Origin: a candidate division BRC1 bacterium HGW-BRC1-1
GTDB lineage: Bacteria; Sumerlaeota; Sumerlaeia; Sumerlaeales; Sumerlaeaceae
Reading direction: 5' to 3'
Assembly: GCA_002842095.1 (NCBI GenBank)
Contig: PHCB01000009.1
Coordinates: forward strand, 133,468 to 197,467
Length of the DNA stretch: 64,000 nucleotides
The notes under the pieces were generated by a model that was not told the origin of the DNA, made no database searches, and worked only from the letters and a program-made list of their open reading frames with translations. This document shows, one piece after another, positions 20,559 to 30,057 of this stretch; the first letter of the stretch is position 1; every line of letters starts with the position of its first letter. The position numbers and the translations under genes were made by a program.

Positions 20559-22250
20559 CTACGAGATAAGGGGTTCCTGCGCCTTGTTTGTGCTGCCCGG
20601 TTTAAGCGCGGGAGCGTTCATTTGCCAGCCCGTGAGGCGGCCTTGTCTGAGGCATAGCGGCAGCAAGACTGCGGCGATGTAAACGCCCACCAGAAGCACA
20701 ATACCCATCAAGATTGCCTCAAAAGAGCCGAGTCTTTTATTTTCATTAAGTAAGATCAACACAGCCTCAGCACCCAGAATGCCAATCACCCCCGACGAAA
20801 CCGCGAAGTACCCCTCGGGTCTGTTCAACTTGCTTTCGTGCAGCATCAACCACTTAAACCCCAATGCGATGAGACTCGCTTCTAACAATAAAGCAAAGTA
20901 CACAAAGAAAACCCACCACGACGGGCGAAACACAACCGTAGCCGCCGCCGCAATCGCGATGTGCGCGCCCATCAATTCCCAGCCGGACACTCGCAGTTGT
21001 TCTCGCAACAGGGTCGTCCAGCGGCCTGGTAGACAGTGTGCAAAAGGCATCGGTCGTAAAAATATTAAACATGAGAAACAGCCCCAAATCACATAAGTCT
21101 GGAGCATCACCTGTGCAGCTGACTTCCAGTTAAATCCTTTATCCTGATATTCAAACCAGCCCATAACCCCAGCCATGGCAAGTATCATCAAAATCAACAT
21201 GCGCGTTCGCAGCGGAAACGCGCGAGCCATCACCGCCTCGGGCGAGGCATTCTCCATGTAAGACGTCTTGGTCTTCTTTTCCAGCGCATCCAGTGTCGAG
21301 TCACCCCCGCCGGTGGTTGCGCTCTGCCTGGCATCATCGCCTGAGCCATCTCTCGCAGTGTCCATCCCACCGAGGTGGCCAAGGTAAGTTGCGGCGGGAA
21401 GACCCTTCTGAAACGCTTCGTATTCCGATCGCTCCAGAATCTCCATCGGTTGCCGCAGGGTATGAACGATGGAAAAATAAGCTGCCACTGCTGCTGCCAA
21501 AAGCACACCCGTGAGACCCAGCGCGACCCAGGGGAAATGCCCCGATTCTATCCGCCAAATGGACCCGATGGGGTTGATAAAAAAATACACAACTTCGCCA
21601 AAGGGATGGGTACCCGCTGCGGAGTTGAAAAAGCCCAACTCTACCCGGTTCATGTTAAAAATTAGTACGAACAACCACATAAACGGCACCAAAAGCCTCA
21701 TGGGCTTCTTATTGACCGCCCACTTGAATAGCGGGTAAGCGCCTGAACGCAGACAGAAAAAAGGGATGTCCCATGGGGCGGGTTTCAACATGTGGCTGAG
21801 TGTTAAAAGTGCAGAAGTGACACAGCCCAAACAAACGAAGATAGCTTGCAATAGAGTTAACTGGGCGAAATTATAAAGCGTTAATGAGATTGCAACAAAA
21901 GGAAAACCGATTGCATACGTACCAAGCAAGACCCGGTCATAAGTCCGCGATAATATAAATCTGCGGGGAGAAACAGGAAGAGCCAGCCCTGTTTCCTCAA
22001 GGCGCTGGCGGACCCTGTTAAGATGCCAGATCACAATCAGCGCTGAAAAATACGGAAACATCCCTATAACCTGATCAACCGGCATCAGTTTTCCCAGCGG
22101 TAGAAATAAGACTAATCCCGCATAGAAGAATATTATGCTCCACCCGATCTGGGCGAAGAATTCGCGCAGAACATAGCGTTGCCGGGCCCACTCTTCGACC
22201 CGGTCGAGGAGAAGCAAGTTAGCCCGCTTATCCGACGGAACTGTTCTCAC
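20559..22250 (-). CDS. putative ABC-type membrane protein partnered with the downstream-coordinate ATPase
   Basis: Polytopic protein VRTVPSDKRANLLLLDRVEEW...; GTG at 22250 overlaps the ATPase stop (GTGA). The longer ORF start at 22778 lies inside the ATPase in another frame. Confidence 0.7.
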   Translation of the reverse strand: MRTVPSDKRANLLLLDRVEEWARQRYVLREFFAQIGWSIIFFYAGLVLFLPLGKLMPVDQVIGMFPYFSALIVIWHLNRVRQRLEETGLALPVSPRRFILSRTYDRVLLGTYAIGFPFVAISLTLYNFAQLTLLQAIFVCLGCVTSALLTLSHMLKPAPWDIPFFCLRSGAYPLFKWAVNKKPMRLLVPFMWLFVLIFNMNRVELGFFNSAAGTHPFGEVVYFFINPIGSIWRIESGHFPWVALGLTGVLLAAAVAAYFSIVHTLRQPMEILERSEYEAFQKGLPAATYLGHLGGMDTARDGSGDDARQSATTGGGDSTLDALEKKTKTSYMENASPEAVMARAFPLRTRMLILMILAMAGVMGWFEYQDKGFNWKSAAQVMLQTYVIWGCFSCLIFLRPMPFAHCLPGRWTTLLREQLRVSGWELMGAHIAIAAAATVVFRPSWWVFFVYFALLLEASLIALGFKWLMLHESKLNRPEGYFAVSSGVIGILGAEAVLILLNENKRLGSFEAILMGIVLLVGVYIAAVLLPLCLRQGRLTGWQMNAPALKPGSTNKAQEPLIS

Positions 22251-23014
22251 TCCGGCGCGTCCTGCCCGGCGAGTTTCATGAAGGCGCGGGTGAAGGCGCG
22301 CGGTTCGCCGGGGGAGATTCCCGCCTCGGCGATCAGCGAGTCGGGTTTGTCGCAGAAGCGCACACCGCCTTTGTCGAGGAGCAGCACGCGGTCGGCGGCT
22401 GTTTCGGCCTGGTCGAGCACCTGCGTGGAAAATACCGTGGCAGACCCGTGGCGCTCGGACGCCTCGGCGATCCAGCGGTAGAGCACCTCCATGCCGGCAG
22501 GGTCGATGCCCCACGCGAACGGCTCGTCGAGGATGCGCAGTTCCACCTCGGGCAGAAACGCGGCGATCAGCCCCGCCTTGCGCACCTGACCCAGCGACAG
22601 TTTCTCCCACACGCGCCCGAGCTGCCCCATGTAGTCGAGCTGCGGGCAGAGTTCCTCCAGCCGCGCGTGGAACGTGGCCTTGGGCAGGCCGTAGATCTGC
22701 GCGATAAACCGCAGGTATTCGTAGGGCGTGGCCTGTCCGCCATAGGGAAACGTGACCGGCAGAAAAAACGACCGGCACCGGATGGCAAAATTGTCACGCC
22801 AGCGATGGAGGCCGAACACATGGATGTCGCCCGTGGTGGGGTAGAGCGCGCCCGCCATCATGGTGAGCAGCGTCGTCTTGCCCGCACCGTTCAAGCCGGT
22901 CACGGTAAGCACCTCGCCGGCCCGCAGGTCCAGGTCCATCGGCAACACCGCCTGCGTGCGCCAGAACTTGCGCGAGATACCCTTCGCCTCAAGAATCACT
23001 TCCGAAGAAACCAT
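22247..23014 (-). CDS. ABC transporter ATP-binding protein
   Basis: Walker A GLNGAGKTTLLT, LSLGQVRKAGLIAAFL signature, ELRILDEPFAW Walker B; start MVSSEVILEAKG. Confidence 0.88.
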   Translation of the reverse strand: MVSSEVILEAKGISRKFWRTQAVLPMDLDLRAGEVLTVTGLNGAGKTTLLTMMAGALYPTTGDIHVFGLHRWRDNFAIRCRSFFLPVTFPYGGQATPYEYLRFIAQIYGLPKATFHARLEELCPQLDYMGQLGRVWEKLSLGQVRKAGLIAAFLPEVELRILDEPFAWGIDPAGMEVLYRWIAEASERHGSATVFSTQVLDQAETAADRVLLLDKGGVRFCDKPDSLIAEAGISPGEPRAFTRAFMKLAGQDAPE

Positions 23015-23302
23015 GAACCGCCCCTTCCGTGGGAGAACAAAAAAGCAGAAGCCAAATTTTGACGCAAAGATGCAAAGGACGCAAAGAAAAGCAGAAACAT
23101 GAGTGCCCTGATTGGAGGGCAATTAAGTTTACCCATTCTCTGAAAAGATTTATGTCAAGACATTGGCATGTCCTTTTCACGTTTCCTCGAGGAGGGAGTG
23201 GTTGCGCATACATAGAGAGGCAAAAAAAACGAAAACCTAATCTCACTGCAGAGGCACGGGGTCCAGACGGGAATACAATCTCAGGGCGGGCGTTTTGGAG
23301 GC

Positions 23303-23350
23303 TTGCACACCGGTTGCACACCGGTTGCACACCGGTCGCACACCGGTCGC
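23303..23350. repeat. 11-nt tandem repeat GCACACCGGTT, about four copies (family R3, copy b)
   Basis: gcacaccggttgcacaccggttgcacaccggtcgcacaccggtc; reverse complement of the 7421..7474 unit. Confidence 0.85.
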
Positions 23351-23558
23351 GATTCGACGAAAAAGTGGGGCACGATGCCGACTTGGAGAGGAGGCGGGAT
23401 TACTGAAGAATCCACGGCCGCTCCGGGCGTGATGTTTGCATGGATCCCATCACCTCCAATTGCAACGCGTTACCCCGACTTGCAGTTGAAAAAACCGTCA
23501 AAAGGACTCATCCTGTTGCGGAAACAGAAAAATCAGCAATTCCTTTGTGGAAAAGTTT

Positions 23559-24044
23559 TTACGGCTTTTCGGCTTTGTTTTCCTTCACGGCTTCCAGCGC
23601 TCCGGCCATGGCGGGGCGGACGTTTAACAGGGTATCCGTCACGCGTTCCATGGGGGATTGTTTCTCGTCGGACCCCGCCACGCTTCGGGCGCGCAGGTCG
23701 TCTTGCATGCGGCGGGCGGCTTCTTCCGAGGGTTGCGTGCGCGGGACCACGGCCAGCGCCGCCATGGGTGCCGTCATGGTTTCTTCGCGCGACTCCACCA
23801 TGCCCAACTGTTTCACGGCGTACTCGCGCAACTGGTCGGGGCCGCACAGTTTTTCGTTTTCCAGTTCCAGCGTCGTGAGGCGCTGGAACAAATCGCGGGT
23901 CTGGGTTTGCAACTGGCGGTGCGCCAGCTTCTGGTCGTTGACGGCAAAGCGCAGCGACACGTGGCCCACGCCCAGCCCGGCCGCGAGAACGGCCACCACC
24001 ACGCCATAGATCACGCGGTTTGGCGTCAGCGAGACCGACGGCAT
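23559..24044 (-). CDS. hypothetical protein with one TM helix and coiled coil (FtsL/DivIC-like topology only)
   Basis: Short N-terminus, one TM (VIYGVVVAVLAAGLGVGHV), heptad-like region QTRDLFQRLTTLELENEKL. Family not identified. Confidence 0.5.
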   Translation of the reverse strand: MPSVSLTPNRVIYGVVVAVLAAGLGVGHVSLRFAVNDQKLAHRQLQTQTRDLFQRLTTLELENEKLCGPDQLREYAVKQLGMVESREETMTAPMAALAVVPRTQPSEEAARRMQDDLRARSVAGSDEKQSPMERVTDTLLNVRPAMAGALEAVKENKAEKP

Positions 24045-24187
24045 GACCGGCGTTGAGCACAGCGTAATGCGGGGAGACCCGCGCCTCCCACCCTGTTCCG
24101 TAAACATTTTCAGTAAGATGCCTAAGGCGTGCATCTCATCCCGCTCCGAGAACATGATAGCGCACACAAATCCACGAAACCGAAAAA

Positions 24188-24259
24188 GTGGCACGGGCGA
24201 GGAAAGGAGAGGAGCAGGAACTTGAAACCTCGCTGCGCGGGAGAGGGGACCCGTGCCAC
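24188..24259 (-). terminator. long inverted repeat with T-tract on the minus strand
   Basis: GTGGCACGGG (24188-24197) and CCCGTGCCAC (24250-24259) perfectly paired, nested CGAGG/CCTCG; minus strand continues into TTTTT. Confidence 0.45.
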
Positions 24260-24633
24260 ACCGGTGTCGCGGATTACCACCCCCGCCCAAAAAAGCGGGG
24301 GCAGCCGCGAAACTATTTAGTCATGCAAACTCGTGAGAGGGTGCGATGTCCAACCTGAAAGTGAGCCGCAAATGCCCACGCGGAAGGAGGCGCCATTCAC
24401 AACCCGCCGCGGGTGAAGAACCCCCGCAGGGCTCTGCGCCCTCGGCCCCATGATGCCTCGACCTCCGCACAGCCCGGCAGAGGGGGAAGCATCAACGGGT
24501 CGACGGCGCGCGTACACGCCATGCCGCTTCCACGGGGGTCGCCTGACGACTCCCGGATCAACCCGCCCTGCGTGCCGCCCCGCGGTGCGGGGGGACCAGA
24601 ACCGGCCTGCTGCTTTACAACGTCAAACTTGCA

Positions 24634-27009
24634 TCAACCGCACTTGCTGAAACCGCAGGAACGGCACGTCATGCAGCCTTCTGCCATCTCCAGGTTGCTG
24701 CCGCACTCGGGGCACGCCGGGGTGGAACGCCCGCTGCTGATGGTCGGGCCCGTTGCCTTACCCTCGATTACCAGCTTCACGCCCGACGAGGCCATGCCGG
24801 ACGATGCCGTGAGATGCAGCGGCACGTGGGCGCCGTTGTCGGCGACCAGCGTAAGGCGTCCGCTGGCGGCCAGGCCAGCCAGACTGGCGGCGTCGCCTTC
24901 CACGCGGTAACGTTTCACCAGCGGGTCGTTGGTGGCGCTACCCACGGCCACGCCACCGGCGCTGATACCCACCGAGGCTCCGCCCACCGTGAGGCGCAAA
25001 CCCGTGGGGGTAAGCTCGGCCGCCGAAACGCTGTGGCCACCGTTGCCGTTACCATTGGCGGCCTTGCTGTTGCCGTTGCCATTGCCGTTACCGTTCGATT
25101 TAACCACAGCCGATGCCTCAACCTTGGACTCTTCCTTCTTGCCCGAGCCAAGGTTCAGCACCTGGATGTCGCGCGATCCGTCGCGGTAAATCGTGGTGCC
25201 TTTGCAGCCCTTCTTGTAGGCGAGGATGTAGACCTCGGCCACGTCGTCGCGGGTGGCGCTGTTGTTGAAGTTAACCGTCTTGCTGACCGCATTCTCGCAA
25301 TGGCGCTGGAAGCCAGCCTGATGCTCAAGATGCCACAGGGGCGAAATGTCGTGGGAGGTGACGAAGACCTGGCGCACGTCCTCGGGCACATCGGCGATGG
25401 ACTCGACGCCGCCGTGCATCGCCACTTCCTGCATGAGAGTCTCGCTGAAGAACCCGCGGGCCCGGGCGACCTCCTCGAAGAAGGGGTGCGCCTCCACCAG
25501 CGTGGCGCCGTCGAGCACCTTGCGGTGGAAACAGAGCGCGAAGAGCGGTTCGATGCCACTGCTGCAGCCGGCGATAATCGAAATCGTACCCGTGGGGGCG
25601 ATCGTCGTCACGGTGGCGTTGCGGCGGGGGACGCCGTTGTTGTACCAGGCGTGGTCCGCATCGCAGAACGCCGATTGCGCATGGTTGCCGAAGGCACCGC
25701 GCTCGCGCGCCAGCTCCTCGGAAGCCCGCGCCGCGTGCTCGTTGATGAAACGCATCATGCGCTCGCCCAGCGCCACGGCCTCGTGGCTGCTGTAGGGGAT
25801 GCCCAGCATGTAGAGCAGATCGGCAAAGCCCATCACGCCCAGACCAATCTTGCGGTTGCCGTGCTTCACGATGTTCGTGATGGCCGGCAGCGGGAAATCC
25901 GACATCTCGATGACGTTATCGAGGAAGCGAATCGACAGCTCCACGCGGGCCGCCAGCTTCTCCCAGTCGATGACCCAGCAGGTGCCGTCGTGCATGGGGT
26001 TGCGCGAGGTGTAGCCGTCGGCGGTCAGTTCCACCGGGCCGGGGGTCTCACTCACCACTTCGCGGCGGGTCATCAGGGCCAGGTTCAGGCTGCCCAGGTT
26101 GCACGCCTCGTAGGGGAGCAGGGGTTGCTCGCCGCAGGGGTTCGTGCTTTCCATGGGGCCGACCTGGGGGGTCGGGTTGTCGCGGTTGATGCGGTCGATG
26201 AAAACGATGCCGGGATCCCCGTTGCGCCAGGCGTTGTCGACCATCTTGTCGAACACCTCGCGGGCGTTGAGCGTGCCAACCACCAGACCATTCTTCGGGT
26301 TCACGAGGTCGTAATCGCTTTCCGCAAGCACGGCCTCCATGAACTTCTCGGTCAGGGCGACGGAAATATTGAAGTTGGTGACCGACGTCATGTCGGCCTT
26401 GCACTCGATAAACTCAAGAATATCAGGGTGATCCACGCGCAGGATGCCCATGTTGGCTCCGCGACGGGTGCCGCCCTGCTTCACAGCCTCGGTGGCGGCG
26501 TTGAAAACTTTCATGAAGGAGACGGGGCCGCTGCTGATGCCCTTGGTGCTGCGCACGCGGTCGTTCTTGGGGCGCAGGCGCGAGAAGGCAAAACCAGTAC
26601 CGCCGCCGGTCTTATGGATAATCGCGGCATGCTTCACCGCGTCAAAAATAGAGTCGATGGCATCCTCAACAGGAATAACAAAACAGGCGCTTAACTGCTG
26701 GGGACGGCCTTTACCAGCATTCATCAGGGTCGGGGAATTCGGCATGAACTCGCAGGACGCCATCAACTCGTAATACTGCTGTCGCACTTCTTCGAAACGA
26801 GCACGGTCAGCATTGAAATTCAACTCGCCCTCGGCGATGTTCGACGCGACACGCCACACCAACTCGGTGGGCGTCTCTATCGGTTCCCCGGAATCATTTT
26901 TGATCAGGTAGCGTTTCTCGAGAACGGTAACGGCATTCGGACTGAAAGAGGGCTCGGGAATGGACGACACGTCTGGACGCGTCGAATTGTGGATGGTCTG
27001 CACCGACAT
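24634..27009 (-). CDS. nrdJ: adenosylcobalamin-dependent ribonucleoside-diphosphate reductase
   Basis: PNSPTLMNAGKG, SACFVIPVEDAIDSIFDAVKHAAIIHKTGGGTGFAFSRLRP, NPCGEQPLLPYEACNLGSLNL, ATVTTIAPTGTISIIAGCSSGIEP; C-terminal zinc-finger-like CPECGSNLEMAEGCMTCRSCGFSKCG. Confidence 0.93.
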   Translation of the reverse strand: MSVQTIHNSTRPDVSSIPEPSFSPNAVTVLEKRYLIKNDSGEPIETPTELVWRVASNIAEGELNFNADRARFEEVRQQYYELMASCEFMPNSPTLMNAGKGRPQQLSACFVIPVEDAIDSIFDAVKHAAIIHKTGGGTGFAFSRLRPKNDRVRSTKGISSGPVSFMKVFNAATEAVKQGGTRRGANMGILRVDHPDILEFIECKADMTSVTNFNISVALTEKFMEAVLAESDYDLVNPKNGLVVGTLNAREVFDKMVDNAWRNGDPGIVFIDRINRDNPTPQVGPMESTNPCGEQPLLPYEACNLGSLNLALMTRREVVSETPGPVELTADGYTSRNPMHDGTCWVIDWEKLAARVELSIRFLDNVIEMSDFPLPAITNIVKHGNRKIGLGVMGFADLLYMLGIPYSSHEAVALGERMMRFINEHAARASEELARERGAFGNHAQSAFCDADHAWYNNGVPRRNATVTTIAPTGTISIIAGCSSGIEPLFALCFHRKVLDGATLVEAHPFFEEVARARGFFSETLMQEVAMHGGVESIADVPEDVRQVFVTSHDISPLWHLEHQAGFQRHCENAVSKTVNFNNSATRDDVAEVYILAYKKGCKGTTIYRDGSRDIQVLNLGSGKKEESKVEASAVVKSNGNGNGNGNSKAANGNGNGGHSVSAAELTPTGLRLTVGGASVGISAGGVAVGSATNDPLVKRYRVEGDAASLAGLAASGRLTLVADNGAHVPLHLTASSGMASSGVKLVIEGKATGPTISSGRSTPACPECGSNLEMAEGCMTCRSCGFSKCG

Positions 27010-27042
27010 CTGGGTTTACTCCGGATATAATCGTTAAAGGGC

Positions 27043-27073
27043 TGTGAATAAGCTGTGTACAAGCTGTGAGCTA
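27043..27073 (-). promoter_or_regulatory. three DnaA-box-like 9-mers at 11-bp spacing upstream of nrdJ
   Basis: Minus strand reads TTATTCACA (27043-27051), TTGTACACA (27054-27062), TAGCTCACA (27065-27073); the first matches TTATNCACA exactly. Confidence 0.45.
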
Positions 27074-27274
27074 TTTATGCAACGAATAGCCATATCTGGT
27101 ACACAACAGGGGCAAGGTAATGCTATATGTTGTAGGGGGGGTCAACAAGAATCTTCATCCCCACCCCCCGCAGGTAAGTTCAAGTAAGCCAAATCTTCAC
27201 CCCCACGGCACCACCTTTTTACGGCGAAAGGCCAAAAAAAATCGTAAAATCGGGGCAAAAAGATGGGGGGAGGG

Positions 27275-27320
27275 ATGGACGAAATGGACACTATGGACAC
27301 TATGGACGCGATGGACAAGG
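27275..27320. repeat. 9-nt-period ATGGAC repeat (family R2, copy b)
   Basis: gatggacgaaatggacactatggacactatggacgcgatggac. Confidence 0.8.
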
Positions 27321-27377
27321 CCTGACCGAGGCAACGACAACCGCAATTCCCCCGAAAGTTTTTATTTTTTTCCCTGC

Positions 27378-27450
27378 CTTTGCTTTTCTTTGCGCCTTTG
27401 CGTCTTTGCGTCTTTGCGTCTTTGCGTCAAAGTTTTGGCTTTTGTGTTTT
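27378..27450 (+). repeat. dispersed repeat R1 (tandem TTTGCGTC variant)
   Basis: ttttctttgcgcctttgcgtctttgcgtctttgcgtctttgcgtcaaagttttggctttt. Confidence 0.85.
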
Positions 27451-27470
27451 GTTATGCCGATGGTCTTCCC

Positions 27471-29894
27471 ATGAAACGCAATCTCACCCGCTTCTTCCCC
27501 CTGCTGCTGCTGGCTGTGGCGCTCGTCGTGCCGCTGATGGAGTTGTGGTACTCGGGTGCCCACGGCTCGCCGGGGATCGCGCGGTCGGATTACGAATTCT
27601 ACTTTTCCCCGCAGCGTGTTTTTCTCACGCGATGGTTTCACCGGGGCGTGTTTCCCTTCTGGAACCCCCATCTCTTTTGCGGTTATCCCGTGGTGGAAAG
27701 CCTGCAGACAGCCTTGTTTTATCCGCTGAACTCGCTTTTTCTTATGACGCTGCCGCCCGCCCCCGGGTTGCTGGTGTTTCTTTCGCTGCACATTGTGGCC
27801 GCCGCCGCCGCGACCTGGTTTGCGCTGCGTCGTGCGTTGCGGTTCATGCCAACGGCCGCCGCCGCAGGCGCGCTGGTGCATGTGCTGGGGGCCGTGTTCG
27901 CATCGCGTTTCCTTGCGGGACACCTGATCTCCACCTGCGCGCTCACATGGATGCCCCTCGCCGTGGCGTCGCTCATGCGCCACCTTGAAGACCGGCGACG
28001 AGACGGACCCACCGCCGAGGATCGCAGCTATCTGTTTCTCTCGGTAGCCGCCACCGCGCTTATCATCCTCTCGGGCGCGCCGCAATACGCCCTGTACACG
28101 CTCTGGATGCAGGCCACGGTGGCGGCCTTCGCGCCGGGTACACCGCGTCGCACGCGACTCGCTTCGTGCCTCACCATCTGGTTCTGGGCCGCGCTCATTG
28201 CCGCGCCGCAACTCGCCCCGGTCATCCTTTACACGCCTTATGCGAACCGTGGGTCGGGGTCGTATTCCGCCGTCACCTCGATTCTCTCGCTGGTCTCCGC
28301 GGCCTTCGAATTCGTTTTCCGCTATCCCGCCGGCGACGGCATCACACGGGTTCACCTGAATCGCCGCGGCATTTGGGATCACGCCGGATACTGCGGCACG
28401 GCGGCGCTGTTGCTGGCCGCTGCGGGGGCGGCGGCGACGCTCGCCCACCTGCGCACGCGCCGGGGGGTGCAGGCGCTGCAGGCATGCGCAATCCTTGCGC
28501 TGGGCGTCATTCACATCACACTGGGATGGCTGCCCGGCTTCGAGTTTTTCCGCGAACCCATGCGCGCGCTGGGTTTCATGATCGTCGCCGTCGCCATGCT
28601 GTCAGCCCTCGCCCTCACGCTGCTGGCCGAGGGCGGTGATGGGGCCCGGCGAGTGCACCGCGCACTGGTGGCCTTTACCGCCCTGTTTGCCGCGGGCACA
28701 GCCACCGCCGCTCTGTGGGCGACTCTCGCCCCGGCCGCTGTCGCACAGATGCTTCTCACGCTGGGCGAGGTGCGGTCCGCCCTACACCCCAGCGTGTTCG
28801 CGCTGATCGAATCCATCGGGCGCGACCCACGCATCGTGGCGGGGCCATTCGCTGCGGCAATGTTGCAGGGAACGGGCCTGGCCGCTGCCACGCTGATTAT
28901 CACACTCTTCGCACGCCGACGTTCCCGCGCCGCAGTGGCCGCTTTTGCACTGCTCATAGCCGCCGACGTCACCACCGCCAACCATCTCTTCTTCCGCAGC
29001 TGGCTGCGAGGCGACCAAACCGGCTGGTCTACCGGGGCGCGCACCGCAGCCGAGGCGATGGTCGCCCCCGCCCGCGCCGGGGAGGCAATGCCCGCACGCA
29101 CGAGCCTGCCGGGCGAAATGTCCAACGCGTCGCAACTTATCGAGGGCCTCTCGGAGCCCTTCGGTTACGACCCCCTCCAGCCGCGCCTCTCCGGAGCCCG
29201 CGGCCCCACATGGATCAGCGACGGTCAGCCCATTAACGAACGCCCCGCCAGACCTGCCGGCCGACAACAGCGTCAGCAGGCTCTGGGCATCCGCTACGAA
29301 ATCGCCGCCATTCCCGGCACCGAGAACCTGCCCGAGGAAACCCTGCAGACCGATCGTCGCTACCAAGTGACGGACAACGACCCCGCTGCGGGCATCGCCA
29401 CACTGGCCGCCGCCGCCGCCGAGCGACCCGTGGATGAACCGGCGTTCGGTCCCCTCAATGGCACACTGGATATTGTGCCCCCCGGCACGCTGCCCGCCGA
29501 CCTCGTCACCACGGCACCCCCCGCAGCCGCACTCGCCGGCGCCATGGGCCACGTGCGCCATGTGCCCGTGGACACCCCCAATGCGCTGCGCTTCGACACC
29601 GTCACCACCGGCCCCGCACTTCTGATGGTGCGCATAACCTGGCTGCCCGGCTGGAGCCTGACCCTCAACAACCAACCCGCCCCGCCGCCCGTGCGCGCCA
29701 ACGGCTGGATGATGGCCATCCCCCTGCCCACCGGCCTCACCCACGTGCAACTAACCTACCGCCCACCCCACTTCGCGCTATGGCTGATCATATCCCTCAC
29801 CACCACCCTCCTCCTCGCAGCGGCAACGGTAACGCGAAATAAAATCATGACGCAAAGGCGCAAAGAACGCAAAGAAAAGACTCTTTATAATTAA
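27471..29894 (+). CDS. YfhO-like bacterial membrane protein
   Basis: Polytopic; YSGAHGSPGIARSDYEFYFSPQRVFLTRWFHRGVFPFWNPHLFCGYPVVESLQTALFYPLNSLF motif block; C-terminal beta-rich region. Last ~15 codons lie in an R1 repeat. Confidence 0.75.
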   Translation: MKRNLTRFFPLLLLAVALVVPLMELWYSGAHGSPGIARSDYEFYFSPQRVFLTRWFHRGVFPFWNPHLFCGYPVVESLQTALFYPLNSLFLMTLPPAPGLLVFLSLHIVAAAAATWFALRRALRFMPTAAAAGALVHVLGAVFASRFLAGHLISTCALTWMPLAVASLMRHLEDRRRDGPTAEDRSYLFLSVAATALIILSGAPQYALYTLWMQATVAAFAPGTPRRTRLASCLTIWFWAALIAAPQLAPVILYTPYANRGSGSYSAVTSILSLVSAAFEFVFRYPAGDGITRVHLNRRGIWDHAGYCGTAALLLAAAGAAATLAHLRTRRGVQALQACAILALGVIHITLGWLPGFEFFREPMRALGFMIVAVAMLSALALTLLAEGGDGARRVHRALVAFTALFAAGTATAALWATLAPAAVAQMLLTLGEVRSALHPSVFALIESIGRDPRIVAGPFAAAMLQGTGLAAATLIITLFARRRSRAAVAAFALLIAADVTTANHLFFRSWLRGDQTGWSTGARTAAEAMVAPARAGEAMPARTSLPGEMSNASQLIEGLSEPFGYDPLQPRLSGARGPTWISDGQPINERPARPAGRQQRQQALGIRYEIAAIPGTENLPEETLQTDRRYQVTDNDPAAGIATLAAAAAERPVDEPAFGPLNGTLDIVPPGTLPADLVTTAPPAAALAGAMGHVRHVPVDTPNALRFDTVTTGPALLMVRITWLPGWSLTLNNQPAPPPVRANGWMMAIPLPTGLTHVQLTYRPPHFALWLIISLTTTLLLAAATVTRNKIMTQRRKERKEKTLYN

Positions 29895-29923
29895 AAGATT
29901 TATTAAGAAATTCTCTTTATTAC

Positions 29924-30008
29924 ATTTCTTTGTGTCTTTGTGCCAATGCTTATGCTTTATGCTTTTCTTTGCGCCCTTTGCGTCTTTGCGTCTTTGCGTC
30001 ATTGTTTT
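29924..30008 (+). repeat. dispersed repeat R1
   Basis: tttctttgtgtctttgtgcc...gcttttctttgcgccctttgcgtctttgcgtctttgcgtcattgttttt. Confidence 0.85.
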
Positions 30009-30057
30009 TAACCTCCCCCCGAATTGCTCCGTTGCCCTATTTGTAGCTTATGAAACC

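Noticed and set aside
22251-22778. N-terminal 176-aa extension of the 20559 membrane protein
   Set aside because: It overlaps the confidently called ATPase in another frame and is Arg/Ala-rich; the GTG at 22250 is the better start.
24198-24212. RNase P RNA (GAGGAAAG) in the nrdJ-downstream gap
   Set aside because: The sequence continues GGAGAGG, not GTCCGGGC, and no other conserved RNase P regions were recognised.
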